Below are positions 1 through 7,604 of a DNA stretch of 64,000 bases, piece after piece (the first letter of the stretch is position 1; each line of letters begins with the position of its first letter). Under the pieces are notes generated by a model. The model saw only the letters and a list, made by a program, of their open reading frames with translations. It was not told the origin of the DNA and ran no database searches. The stretch spans positions 11,779 through 75,778 of the forward strand of contig CAZLDI010000016.1 in NCBI GenBank assembly GCA_964558415.1, read 5' to 3'. Position numbers and translations under genes: made by a program. Source of the stretch: CAZLDI01 sp964558415. GTDB taxonomy: Bacteria > Chloroflexota > Dehalococcoidia > SM23-28-2 > RBG-16-64-32.

Positions 1-37
1 AGACAGAGCCGGGGACCGGCCGGAGCCGATGGGGGTA

Positions 38-1759
38 CTAGAAGAGTCCTTGTTTCCTGGCATTTCCCAGTACCCTGTACAGTTCGTAGAAGTCAGAGAT
101 GTTGGACGATTTGTGTAGCTTCTCCAGCACCTTCGCCCGCCGGTCTATCTCCTGGTAGATGCGGCGACGCTGGTTCGGTGGGATTCCGCGCGCCGGTGCC
201 ACCTTGTTCTCCAGCAAATAGCTGTTCATGTAACCCGTGAACTCGTGGACATCCGTGATTGGGTCCCAGTGGAACGTCTCGGCATACGAGAACGAATCGG
301 TTACGGAGTCGTAGCCGAACAGCTCGTTGATCGAAAGAATTCGCCGCCCCACCTTGCCGTTCGGCAGCTTGACGGCGCTGGCGATGACCACGAGGTTCAG
401 GTTATCGATGTAGGACTTCGGGACGCTGATCGGTGCAGCCGTCACACGCTGTATCAGCTTCTCCACCGTAGCCGCGTGGAACGTCGCCATCACAGCATGG
501 CCGGTCTGCATAGCCTGGAACGCGATATTCCCCTCTTCGCCGCGGATCTCACCAACGATGATCTCGTTAGGCCGCTGCCGCAGCGCCGCTTTCAACAGGT
601 CGAACATGGTCACGCTGGCCGCTTCGCCGGCCGCTCCACGTACCACTTCTCGTAGCCAGTTCGGATGCGGGACCTGCACCTCTGGCGTGTCCTCCACCGT
701 CACAATTTTGGCGCCCGCATCAATGAACGTGGTCAGCGCATTGAGCAGCGTCGTCTTGCCTGATGCCGTCTCTCCGGAGACCCACATGTTCATGCCCTCT
801 TCAATCATGATCGAGAGGTAGGCGATCATCTGGTACGTGCAGGCGCCGCCGGCAACAACGTCCATCACGCTCAGGGGCGTCGCGGTGAACTTGCGGATCG
901 TAAAGTTGCTGCCCCGCTTGGAGACCTCTTCGCCGTAGACTATGTTCACGCGCGAACCGTCCGGCAGGGTTGCGTCGACGATCGGTTTTCGGTAGGTGAC
1001 CGGCTTGTTGATGCGCTCCGAGGTGCGCCGCAGGAACGCGTCAAGGTCGTCATGCTTGTCGAAGATGATCGCGGACTTGAGCGCCTTCAGCACCTTGTGC
1101 TCGATGAAGACCGGTCCCAGTCCCGCGCAGCTAATGTCCTCAATATTCGGGTCCAGGATCAGCGGCTGCAGGATGCCCAGGCCAACCTTGTCTCGCAGCA
1201 GCAGATAGCGCACCGCGTCCAGGTCTACCTGCCCCAGCGTCATGCGGGAACCCCGTCGCGGCTTTTTCCAGCCGCTATCTGCGGGACGCAGGCTCCCATC
1301 GCTCCCTACCGTGACTACGCGGTCCAGGGCGTTCAAGAGGACCTCTCGCTGCTCTTCATTGTTCTCCGGTTGGTGATACTTGTGCACGGCGTCCACCAAC
1401 AGCTCTTCGACGATCTCCATGAGCGAGTCGTAGTCGCTGAGGATCGTCGGCTCAATCGGGATGTAGTAGTTGCGCGCGTCGTGCGCGTCCGCCAGGATGT
1501 GCGCAAAGGTAGCGTTGCCAACTGGATAGATGAGGTTCGGGGACTCGTTCGCCCCCGCCTTCCGGTCCAGCTTTGCGTGGTATTCCGGCGAACCCGTCTC
1601 GGCCACTGGAAGCGTGTGCAGGTAACGTCGCAGGTGCGCGTGCTCATCAACCAGTTCACGCAGCTCAGCGGGAAGCGGCCCGCAGACGGCGCAGCTCGAG
1701 GAGACATGCGAGCCGTCCGACCAACCGATGTCCGGGAAGGGTAACGCAACGTACGGCAT
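38..1759 (-). CDS. arlI: Archaellum motor ATPase ArlI (FlaI)
   Basis: Hexameric secretion-superfamily ATPase that drives archaellum assembly and rotation at the inner face of the membrane. The 573-residue protein has a Walker A GETASGKTT at 329-337, an Asp box around VEDTPE at 355-360, a Walker B-like segment NEIIVGEIRG at 398-407 and a His box MQTGHAVMATFHA at 417-429. The N-terminal third is specific to the ArlI branch and carries a CxxC (C23, C26). The ATG lies 7 bp after arlH, so the two are probably co-transcribed. PilB/TadA/CpaF ATPases share the core, but the neighbouring ArlH and archaellins decide for ArlI. The membrane platform ArlJ would be next and is not visible: no start codon is seen in bases 1-37. 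Confidence 0.93.
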   Translation of the reverse strand: MPYVALPFPDIGWSDGSHVSSSCAVCGPLPAELRELVDEHAHLRRYLHTLPVAETGSPEYHAKLDRKAGANESPNLIYPVGNATFAHILADAHDARNYYIPIEPTILSDYDSLMEIVEELLVDAVHKYHQPENNEEQREVLLNALDRVVTVGSDGSLRPADSGWKKPRRGSRMTLGQVDLDAVRYLLLRDKVGLGILQPLILDPNIEDISCAGLGPVFIEHKVLKALKSAIIFDKHDDLDAFLRRTSERINKPVTYRKPIVDATLPDGSRVNIVYGEEVSKRGSNFTIRKFTATPLSVMDVVAGGACTYQMIAYLSIMIEEGMNMWVSGETASGKTTLLNALTTFIDAGAKIVTVEDTPEVQVPHPNWLREVVRGAAGEAASVTMFDLLKAALRQRPNEIIVGEIRGEEGNIAFQAMQTGHAVMATFHAATVEKLIQRVTAAPISVPKSYIDNLNLVVIASAVKLPNGKVGRRILSINELFGYDSVTDSFSYAETFHWDPITDVHEFTGYMNSYLLENKVAPARGIPPNQRRRIYQEIDRRAKVLEKLHKSSNISDFYELYRVLGNARKQGLF

Positions 1760-1766
1760 CTCTGCA

Positions 1767-2681
1767 TCAAGCTTTTGTCTTGGATATCGGGATGCTCTTC
1801 AGCCCCAGCCCGGTGGCAACGCTGAAGCTAACGGAGTTGCCCACCGTCTTTGTAGCGCCGCGGATCTTGGACACCTCCAGCGTCCGCACCACCTGACCGC
1901 CCAGCTCCTCAATGCTCAACTTCAAGTGCGCGTCCACAATGGAGCCGGCGCGCAGGCGCAGGGATTCGTTAATCGCGTAGGAGTGCAGCGTCACGATGAT
2001 CGTCCGTCCCAGCTCCGCCAGCTCCTTGCACGTCGCCAGAAATGACAGGACGAACCGAGCGTCGAACTGAAAGAGAAGCGGCGTGATGGAGTCCACAATC
2101 AGCAAGTCATACTTGTCGCCCTTCTCCACGAATTTGAGCAGATTCCGCGTCATCTGCTCCGCGCGTTCCTGGTCGACGCGCAAGTTTGATTGAAAGAGCG
2201 AGAGCCGGCCGACCAGATAGTAGTCCATTACGGGCATGCCCAGGGTCTCCATGGAATCCATGAGCTCCCGCGCCGTGCATTCCGAAAGAAATACGCCCGC
2301 CCTCAAGCCCTCCTTTAGCGCCCCGTACATGAGCTGCTGCACAACAACGCTCTTACCGGCTTCTGGATCTCCCTCCACCAGGGTGACTGTGTTCAGCGAG
2401 AGGCCGCCCCCCAGCTTCTTGTCCATATCCATGACGCCCAGGGCTATGACCCGCGGTATGGCCTCTTCGGGCTCTTCCTCCTCGGACATCTCATCGTCCG
2501 CCTCCGCGTGACTCTCAAGTCCCGCCATAGGGTCCGGCGCTGGGGCCACATCCCCCTCAGAAGCGACCGGAGGCTGAGTCAGCTCCGCCAGCGGGTCAGG
2601 AACGGGGGCCACCTCAGGCGCCGTATCAGCAACCGCAGTCGCGCCGGGCGTCAGGAGTTCGGTTGTGGCTTCAGCTTCCAT
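1767..2681 (-). CDS. arlH: Archaellum KaiC-like ATP-binding protein ArlH (FlaH)
   Basis: RecA/KaiC-fold ATP-binding protein that, in archaea, binds ArlI and sits inside the ArlC/D/E or ArlX ring. Walker A is GDPEAGKS at 104-111 and Walker B is YDLLIVDS at 191-198, followed by a sensor-like IIVTLHS at 228-234. The KaiC-like core runs from about 75 to 304. The first 73 residues are a low-complexity Ala/Pro/Glu/Asp-rich extension, strongly acidic at 62-73, which archaeal ArlH proteins of roughly 230-250 residues normally lack. It may be a flexible docking arm. The gene lies between the stator-like genes and arlI on the same strand. Confidence 0.92.
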   Translation of the reverse strand: MEAEATTELLTPGATAVADTAPEVAPVPDPLAELTQPPVASEGDVAPAPDPMAGLESHAEADDEMSEEEEPEEAIPRVIALGVMDMDKKLGGGLSLNTVTLVEGDPEAGKSVVVQQLMYGALKEGLRAGVFLSECTARELMDSMETLGMPVMDYYLVGRLSLFQSNLRVDQERAEQMTRNLLKFVEKGDKYDLLIVDSITPLLFQFDARFVLSFLATCKELAELGRTIIVTLHSYAINESLRLRAGSIVDAHLKLSIEELGGQVVRTLEVSKIRGATKTVGNSVSFSVATGLGLKSIPISKTKA

Positions 2682-2699
2682 TCCTCAATCCGCTCCAGA

Positions 2700-3203
2700 T
2701 CAGAAGTAGACCGTGTATGAAACACCGGTATCGGATGTCAGCACGAACCAGCGGTCGGCGCTCGCCACCGTTGCCGGGCCAAGCTGTATGCGGATCGTCA
2801 TCAATTCGCCGGTGTCCAGCTTGCCGGGGTTGCGGGCGTCCGGCGCGATCGCCGTGATCGTCCACGTGTTATCCGGCTGGATCGCGTCCTCCGTGTAGGG
2901 CAGCCACGTGCTGTGGCGCTGCAGGTCCGCACCGTTGTAACTGATTATCATGTCCATGTGGGCGAAGTCCTCCAGCACTGTCCTCCCGTCGTTCGCGACG
3001 ACTGCGGTCACATCCACGCCGGTCGCGCCCACCACACTGGAGACGACCGACAGGTCTGTGCCGAGGCGCTCTTCAGAGATCGCCTCCATCTCGCGCCACG
3101 ACTCGTTCACCGTGGTCAGCGAATTATGCGTTACATCCGCGATCAACACCCCTGCCAGGACCATGATCGCTGCGATGAGAAGCGCGGGAATCGTGTGTTC
3201 CAC
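2700..3203 (-). CDS. arlF: Archaellum stator-like protein, ArlF-type
   Basis: 167-residue protein with one N-terminal membrane segment (about 5-25) and an extracytoplasmic beta-rich domain. In archaea ArlF and ArlG form a filament-anchoring stator that binds the S-layer. The stretch NESWREMEAISEERLGTDLS followed by a domain of alternating polar and hydrophobic strands (VDVTAVVANDGRTVLEDF) resembles ArlF/ArlG beta-sandwiches. The F assignment is by resemblance and by elimination against the upstream ArlG-like gene. Archaeal operons usually run F then G, and here the order appears reversed. The spacing of 9 bp to the upstream gene and 18 bp to arlH supports one operon. Confidence 0.7.
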   Translation of the reverse strand: MEHTIPALLIAAIMVLAGVLIADVTHNSLTTVNESWREMEAISEERLGTDLSVVSSVVGATGVDVTAVVANDGRTVLEDFAHMDMIISYNGADLQRHSTWLPYTEDAIQPDNTWTITAIAPDARNPGKLDTGELMTIRIQLGPATVASADRWFVLTSDTGVSYTVYF

Positions 3204-3212
3204 AACAGTAAC

Positions 3213-3716
3213 CTAAAGCGAAAACGTCCTACTGGCCGTGATACCGTTGGGCAGCACGATGGTGCTGATGTAGTCGGTCCCGGCGGCCAGGTTGTAGTCC
3301 AGATAAACGGTGATTCGGAGCGTCGCGAAGGGCGTCCACTCCGTGTCGTTCTCAAGTTGGTATTGCCAGCAGGGTTCAGTCCGTGGCGGTGGCACCGGAT
3401 TAGGGCACGTTGGCAAACTGTCATAGTCGATGCGTTCGAAGGCATCGACCTCTCCGAAGAAAACGTCGATCTTGTTCAGCGACGGTATGTTGATCGCGCC
3501 AACGTTCTTCGCCCAGATCTGGACACTGTCCTGTCCATCGATGCCGGCCGTCTCAATGACCTTGACATCACTCCGCAGGCGCGTGCCCACAACGTCGCTC
3601 GCGGCCACGATGTCGCTGCTCGTCCGCTGGATAGCCGGCAAGACGGAGTTGATCACGACCACCGTCGCTACGATCGCCGCGATCATTAGCAGCAGGGAGG
3701 TTATGACCTTGTCCAC
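3213..3716 (-). CDS. arlG: Archaellum stator-like protein, ArlG-type
   Basis: 167-residue protein with an N-terminal hydrophobic segment (about 5-25) and a secreted domain. DVKVIETAG, VQIWAKNVGAINIPSLNKID and VFFGEVD match the strand pattern of ArlG, in which a conserved phrase about the tethering domain (xVFVDG/GE) follows a KNTG-like loop. A Cys pair (CPNP and EPCW, about 30 residues before the C-terminal strands) could form a disulfide outside the cell. It is expected to pair with the downstream ArlF-like protein as a stator. The F/G identities could be swapped; membership of the archaellum operon is firmer than the letter. Confidence 0.7.
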   Translation of the reverse strand: MDKVITSLLLMIAAIVATVVVINSVLPAIQRTSSDIVAASDVVGTRLRSDVKVIETAGIDGQDSVQIWAKNVGAINIPSLNKIDVFFGEVDAFERIDYDSLPTCPNPVPPPRTEPCWQYQLENDTEWTPFATLRITVYLDYNLAAGTDYISTIVLPNGITASRTFSL

Positions 3717-3757
3717 GACTTACCTCCAGTTGTCCGGGCCGTGGGGGCATGATCGAT

Positions 3758-4495
3758 TCAGAGCGAGGCCAGCCTGTCGAGGTCCTGCATGACCTTGATC
3801 CAGGCAAGCCTTTCTTCGTCAGATGTCTTGAGCAGTTCCTGCAAGTGGGCGAGGGCGCGAATGATGTTGGGGGGAAGCGCGCCCCAGAGTCTGTGCATCG
3901 CGATCACATGCTCAAGATTCTCAGCGCCGATCGTCGCTAACGCCTCCGTCACCCAGGACGACAGACTGGCGCCCGCGGTTATCGGCGGCAGGTTCGCCAT
4001 GTACATCGTTGGTATCTCCGTATCTAGTGCAGGCCGATCGAACTCAGGCTCGGAGCGCCTCTTCCGGCGACCCGCAGCGGCTGCCGCCTCGCGGTCGGAC
4101 TGCCTTGACCCGGCGGCGTCGCGAGGATCACCTGATTCGGGCGCGTCCTCAATCAGCGGCGCGTCCGCTCCCTCCGCCACCGCAACCGGATTCGCGTCCA
4201 CCGTCGCAACGCCTGTCTCCGCCTCGTCAATTCCCAGCGCGGAAGCGGGTATCGTCTTGGTGTTTGCCGGCGCCGAATCGGCGGCAGTCGCCGCCTCGTG
4301 AGCAGCAACCTCGGAGGCCATGGCGCGCGCCGTCGTATTCAGGTCCATGCGGATGAACGCTGACTGGTTGTCTTCGCCCAGAGGGTTCACCTTCTCCAGG
4401 ACGACCTCACGGATATCGAGGAGGACATTGCGTATCTCCGCCTTGAGGACCTTTAACTCGTCCTCCAGCTCTTTGATCTTCGCGTTGACTTCCAT
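3758..4495 (-). CDS. Archaellum switch/ring protein, ArlC/D/E family
   Basis: 245 residues in three parts. An N-terminal coiled coil (about 1-40, beginning with KIKELEDELKVLKAEIRN) is followed by a long disordered Ala/Pro/Asp/Glu-rich linker (about 55-155). The conserved C-terminal domain (about 160-245) contains LSSWVTEALATIGAENLEHV and ALPPNIIRALAHLQELL. That domain has the pattern of the archaellar D/E domain (xxWLxxLxxxxGxxxxxxxLxYYxxxGWIxxxVxxxL). Euryarchaeal ArlC, D and E form a cytosolic ring that links the motor to CheF. Only one such gene is present, so it may serve alone for the C, D and E subunits. A hairpin lies directly upstream of its start. Confidence 0.75.
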   Translation of the reverse strand: MEVNAKIKELEDELKVLKAEIRNVLLDIREVVLEKVNPLGEDNQSAFIRMDLNTTARAMASEVAAHEAATAADSAPANTKTIPASALGIDEAETGVATVDANPVAVAEGADAPLIEDAPESGDPRDAAGSRQSDREAAAAAGRRKRRSEPEFDRPALDTEIPTMYMANLPPITAGASLSSWVTEALATIGAENLEHVIAMHRLWGALPPNIIRALAHLQELLKTSDEERLAWIKVMQDLDRLASL

Positions 4496-4560
4496 GGCCT
4501 GAGCTGCTCCTGATTCAGGCCCCGATTACGCCCCTACCATTTGGTGGCTCGTCGGGGGCG
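4496..4560 (-). terminator. Hairpins between archaellins and motor genes
   Basis: The 75-bp gap between the last archaellin and the ArlC/D/E gene holds two inverted repeats. The first pairs CGCCCC (4529-4534) with GGGGCG (4555-4560) and has an inner ACCA/TGGT stem. The second pairs GGCCTGA (4496-4502) with TCAGGCC (4515-4521) and abuts the downstream start codon. No U-tract follows. These could end or attenuate most transcripts after the abundant archaellins, or control translation of the motor genes. Function is inferred from position. Confidence 0.5.
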
Positions 4561-4570
4561 CCATCAAGGA

Positions 4571-5161
4571 CTAGTGAAGGTCCATTACCAGATCGATCGA
4601 CGGAGGCATCGTGCGGTTGATAAGCAGCGTGCCGCCCTGCGGAGGAACGACTTCCAGAGTGAATATCTCGTTGGCGACGAGAGTGGAGGCTGCTGGAGGA
4701 GCAACGTTGATCTCGAATAGCTCCCCGTTCTCCAGCAGATCGTCGGCGTCGCCCTGGATCTTGAGGACGGTGTACGTAGCGTCAGCCACGCGCGCCTGCG
4801 CATCGATGTAGTTGATGATGACCGAGTTCGTCGCGGCAGCCGGGTCGACCAGGACCGGGAAGCCGCCGGCGGCGTTCGCCAGATTGAACTCGATGTTGTC
4901 AAGAGTGGTGATCGTGCCACTGGCGTTAGTGTCCGTGACCGTGAGTGCACCGCGGACTTCGAGGTTGCCGCGGGCCTTCTCCAAACCGGCGAAGACGGTC
5001 TCCTTGCCGCGCTCAGCGCTGAACAGACCGGTGCTGAGGACCACGAAGGCGAACACCGAGGCCACGATGACGAACGCGATCAGGATGATCGCCGTCTCCA
5101 GACCGGTGATGCCCTCTTCTTTCTTGTGCAGGCTGCCAAACAGCCGCGTAAGCCTCGACAT
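4571..5161 (-). CDS. arlB4: Archaellin 4 (ArlB)
   Basis: Filament subunit of 196 residues, last of four tandem copies. A class III (type IV prepilin-like) signal peptide ends KKEEG, with predicted cleavage after Gly17. The mature N-terminus is ITGLETAIILIAFV, with Glu at mature position 5 and a continuous hydrophobic helix. The outer domain is beta-rich. It differs from the other copies at DTNASGTITTLDN and shares TVLKIQGDADD with copy 2. NAS and INRT are possible N-glycosylation sequons. The start has a GGAAGGGG Shine-Dalgarno. No prepilin or prearchaellin peptidase is encoded in the window. Confidence 0.93.
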   Translation of the reverse strand: MSRLTRLFGSLHKKEEGITGLETAIILIAFVIVASVFAFVVLSTGLFSAERGKETVFAGLEKARGNLEVRGALTVTDTNASGTITTLDNIEFNLANAAGGFPVLVDPAAATNSVIINYIDAQARVADATYTVLKIQGDADDLLENGELFEINVAPPAASTLVANEIFTLEVVPPQGGTLLINRTMPPSIDLVMDLH

Positions 5162-5194
5162 TCTGTTACCCCTTCCTGCCTGTGGGCCCGTGAC

Positions 5195-5785
5195 CTAGTG
5201 GAGGTCCATGACGAGGTCGATCGACGGCGGTACTGTGCGGTTGATCAGCAGCGTGCCACCCTGCGGAGGAACGACTTCCAGAGTGAATATCTCGTTCGCG
5301 ACGAGAGTGGAGGTGCCTGGAGGCGAGACGCTAATCTCGAAAAGCTCCCCGTTCTCGAGCAGGTTGTCGCCATCGCCTTGGATCTCGGTAACGGTGTACG
5401 TAGCGTCAGCCACGCGCGCCTGGGCATCGATATAGTTGATGATGACCGAGTGCGTGGTGGCGGCCGGGTCGACCAGGACCGGGAAGCCGCCGGCGGCGTT
5501 CGCCAGGTTGAACTGGATGTTGTCAGCGGCGGTGATAGTGCCGCTGGCATCGGTGTCGGTGATGGTGAGGGCCCCGCGGACCTCCATGTTGCCCCGCGCC
5601 TTCTCCAAACCGGCGAAGACGGTCTCCTTGCCGCGCTCAGCGCTGAAGAGACCAGTGCTCAGAACCACGAAGGCGAACACCGAAGCCACGATGACGAACG
5701 CGATCAGGATGATCGCCGTCTCCAGACCGGTGATGCCCTCTTCTCTCTTGTGCAGGCTGCCGAGCAGCCGTGTAAGCGTATTCAT
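5195..5785 (-). CDS. arlB3: Archaellin 3 (ArlB)
   Basis: 196-residue archaellin with the same processing site (REEG then ITGLETAII, cleavage after Gly17) and the same hydrophobic filament-core helix as its neighbours. It shares DTDASGTITAADN and TVTEIQGDGDN with copy 1 rather than with the adjacent copies 2 and 4. INRT near the C-terminus is a potential N-glycosylation sequon. A 33-bp gap separates it from copy 4 and a 37-bp gap from copy 2. Expected role: major or minor subunit of the rotating filament. Confidence 0.93.
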   Translation of the reverse strand: MNTLTRLLGSLHKREEGITGLETAIILIAFVIVASVFAFVVLSTGLFSAERGKETVFAGLEKARGNMEVRGALTITDTDASGTITAADNIQFNLANAAGGFPVLVDPAATTHSVIINYIDAQARVADATYTVTEIQGDGDNLLENGELFEISVSPPGTSTLVANEIFTLEVVPPQGGTLLINRTVPPSIDLVMDLH

Positions 5786-5822
5786 TTGTTACCCCTTCCT
5801 GTGTTCCGTGAGCGTGTGTGAC

Positions 5823-6413
5823 CTAGTGGAGGTCCATGATGACGTCGATCTCCGGCGGCATCGTGCGGTTGATCAGCAGCGTGCCGCCCTGCGGAGGAAC
5901 GACTTCCAGGGTGAATATCTCGTTGGCGGCGAGAGTGGAGGTGCCGGGGGGCGAGACATTGATCTCGAACAGCTCCCCGTTTTCCAACAGATCGTCGGCG
6001 TCGCCCTGGATCTTGAGCACGGTGAACGTGGCGTCAGCCACGCGCGCCTGGGCATCGATGTAGTTGATGATGATCGAGTTCGTCGTGGCAGCCGGGTCAA
6101 TAAGGACCGGGAAGCCGCCGGCGGCGTTCGCCAGATTGAACTCGATGTTGTCGGCGCTGTCAACGGTTCCGAGCGGCGCGACGTCGGTAATGGTGAGGGC
6201 ACCACGGACCTCAAGGTTGCCCCGTGCCTTCTCCAGTCCGGCGAAGACGGTCTCCTTGCCGCGCTCAGCGCTGAACAGACCGGTGCTGAGGACCACGAAG
6301 GCGAACACCGAGGCCACGATGACGAACGCGATCAAGATGATCGCCGTCTCCAGACCGGTGATGCCCTCTTCCCTCTTGTGCAGGCTGCCAAGCAGCCGGA
6401 AAAGCTTAGACAT
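5823..6413 (-). CDS. arlB2: Archaellin 2 (ArlB)
   Basis: 196-residue archaellin, second in the transcript. The prepeptide ends KREEG with cleavage predicted after Gly17, followed by the invariant ITGLETAIILIAFV helix. It is the most distinctive copy around residues 75-90 (DVAPLGTVDSADN) and shares TVLKIQGDADD with copy 4. It retains the INRT sequon. The Shine-Dalgarno is GAGGGGG. The identical length and C-terminal MDLH in all four genes indicate recent duplication with little drift. Confidence 0.93.
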   Translation of the reverse strand: MSKLFRLLGSLHKREEGITGLETAIILIAFVIVASVFAFVVLSTGLFSAERGKETVFAGLEKARGNLEVRGALTITDVAPLGTVDSADNIEFNLANAAGGFPVLIDPAATTNSIIINYIDAQARVADATFTVLKIQGDADDLLENGELFEINVSPPGTSTLAANEIFTLEVVPPQGGTLLINRTMPPEIDVIMDLH

Positions 6414-6445
6414 GTATTACCCCCTCTCGCCTGTGAGCGAGTGAA

Positions 6446-7036
6446 CTAATGCAGATCCATTACTGTGTCGATCTCCGGCGGCAGCGTGCGCATGATCAGC
6501 AGCGTGCCACCCTGCGGAGGAACGACTTCCAGTGTGAAGATCTCGTTGGGTGCCAGGGTGGACGTACCCGGCGGGGAAACGTTGACCTCGAAGAGTTCGC
6601 CGTTCTCCAACAGGTTGTCGCCATCGCCCTGGATCTCCGTGACGGTGTACGTGGCATCAGCCACGCGCGCCTGTGCGTCGATGTAGTTCATGACCACCGA
6701 GTTCGTGGTGGCAGCCGGGTCCACTAAGACCGGGAAACCGCCGGCGGCGTTGGCCAGGTTAAACTCGATGTTGTCCGCGGCCGTGATCGTGCCACTCGCG
6801 TCCGTGTCTGTGATCGTCAGCGCGCCTCGGACCTCCAGGTTGCCCCGCGCCTTCTCCAGACCGGCGAAGACAGTCTCCTTGCCTCGCTCGGCGCTGAACA
6901 GACCGGTGCTGAGCACCACGAAGGCGAACACCGAAGCGACAATCACGAAAGCAATGAGGATGATCGCGGTCTCCAGACCGGTGATACCCTCTTCTCTCTT
7001 GTGCAGGCTGCCAAGCAGCCGCGTGATCTTGCGCAT
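6446..7036 (-). CDS. arlB1: Archaellin 1 (ArlB), first gene of the operon
   Basis: 196-residue archaellin and the promoter-proximal copy. Its ribosome-binding site is the best of the four (AAAGGAGGACAAA then ATG). The class III signal peptide ends KREEG, with cleavage after Gly17 and mature ITGLETAII. It shares DTDASGTITAADN and TVTEIQGDGDN with copy 3. Unlike the other copies, the C-terminal INRT sequon is IMRT here, so a possible glycan site is missing. Its first position and strong ribosome-binding site suggest it is the most expressed subunit. Confidence 0.93.
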   Translation of the reverse strand: MRKITRLLGSLHKREEGITGLETAIILIAFVIVASVFAFVVLSTGLFSAERGKETVFAGLEKARGNLEVRGALTITDTDASGTITAADNIEFNLANAAGGFPVLVDPAATTNSVVMNYIDAQARVADATYTVTEIQGDGDNLLENGELFEVNVSPPGTSTLAPNEIFTLEVVPPQGGTLLIMRTLPPEIDTVMDLH

Positions 7037-7299
7037 TTTGTCCTCCTTTGGGTCCCCCTTCGCGGGAGCCCATTTGCTGAATTGATCCGTTTCTAGGTCG
7101 TGCGAACTACGTAGTCGAATAACCGACCACCTCCTCGATTTTTCGGTTTTCCACTTCTAATCGACGGCATTGATCCGGAAATGTTACGTGTACCGCCCCG
7201 AAATCCCGCCGACTCGAAACCATCCTGAAGTAAACGGTTAAGAAACGCCGCACGCGATCAGGAAAAGGCAAGAATCGGTGAAGACGGCTGCTATCGACG
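7037..7299 (-). promoter_or_regulatory. Leader region of the archaellum operon
   Basis: 263 bp without a convincing gene, so it should hold the archaellum promoter. It is more A/T-rich than its surroundings at 7110-7165 (for example ATTTTTCGGTTTTCC on the plus strand). A 10-bp palindrome ACTACGTAGT lies at 7106-7115, about 70 bp before the archaellin 1 start. No clear sigma-70 or sigma-28 pair was recognised. A 38-codon frame at about 7107-7223 has no support as a gene. Confidence 0.45.
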
Positions 7300-7521
7300 T
7301 CAGCGGCGGGGATCTGGTGCCGCCTCGGCGTGGGAAGCTGCCGTCGCCGGCTCGGCGTAGTAAGCGTCGCCGTCCGGCAGCACGCCCGGCGTGTCCGCGC
7401 GCGCAGACCCGGCGACAGCCAGCGCCATCGTGGCAACGGCCAGTGCCACCGTAACGCCCGCGATCAGCCGCTCGACGACGGTAAGCGCCCTCGGGTGTTG
7501 CTGCTGAATCATCCTGCGCAT
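7300..7521 (-). CDS. Small secreted protein of unknown function
   Basis: About 73 residues from the ATG at 7521; a longer form from a start at 7560 is possible. A positively charged start is followed by a hydrophobic stretch (VTVALAVATMALAVAG) ending SARA-D, a good signal-peptidase I site. The mature remainder is only about 30 residues, rich in Asp, Ala and Tyr. It lies upstream of the archaellum operon on the same strand, but a 263-bp gap makes co-transcription uncertain. No family recognised. Confidence 0.4.
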   Translation of the reverse strand: MRRMIQQQHPRALTVVERLIAGVTVALAVATMALAVAGSARADTPGVLPDGDAYYAEPATAASHAEAAPDPRR

Positions 7522-7604
7522 GTTGTTGGTCACTCCAGTTGTTTTGACGGGCGTCCGCACTTTTCGTTACGTCGATTTCGCACATTGATGAAGGAATGAG
7601 AAGT

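Larger units (their letters stand above)
4571..7036 (-). repeat. Four-copy tandem archaellin array
   Basis: Four head-to-tail 591-bp genes with gaps of 33, 37 and 32 bp. The first ~70 codons are almost identical in all copies, and the C-terminal ~40 codons are highly similar. Variable positions pair copy 1 with copy 3 and copy 2 with copy 4. This fits duplication of a two-gene unit, or gene conversion between alternate copies. Confidence 0.85.

Noticed and set aside
38..1759. ArlI read as a type IV pilus or Tad (CpaF/PilB) ATPase
   Set aside because: The core motifs are shared, but the neighbouring ArlH, ArlF/G-like proteins and class III signal archaellins are specific to archaella.
4571..7036. 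Archaellin repeats as an assembly artefact
   Set aside because: Each copy has its own spacer length and distinct outer-domain residues, so simple duplication of one read is unlikely.
7107..7436. 109-codon minus-strand frame and a 38-codon sub-frame in the archaellum leader
   Set aside because: No ribosome-binding site, no protein-like composition, and the frame overlaps the secreted-protein gene in another frame.
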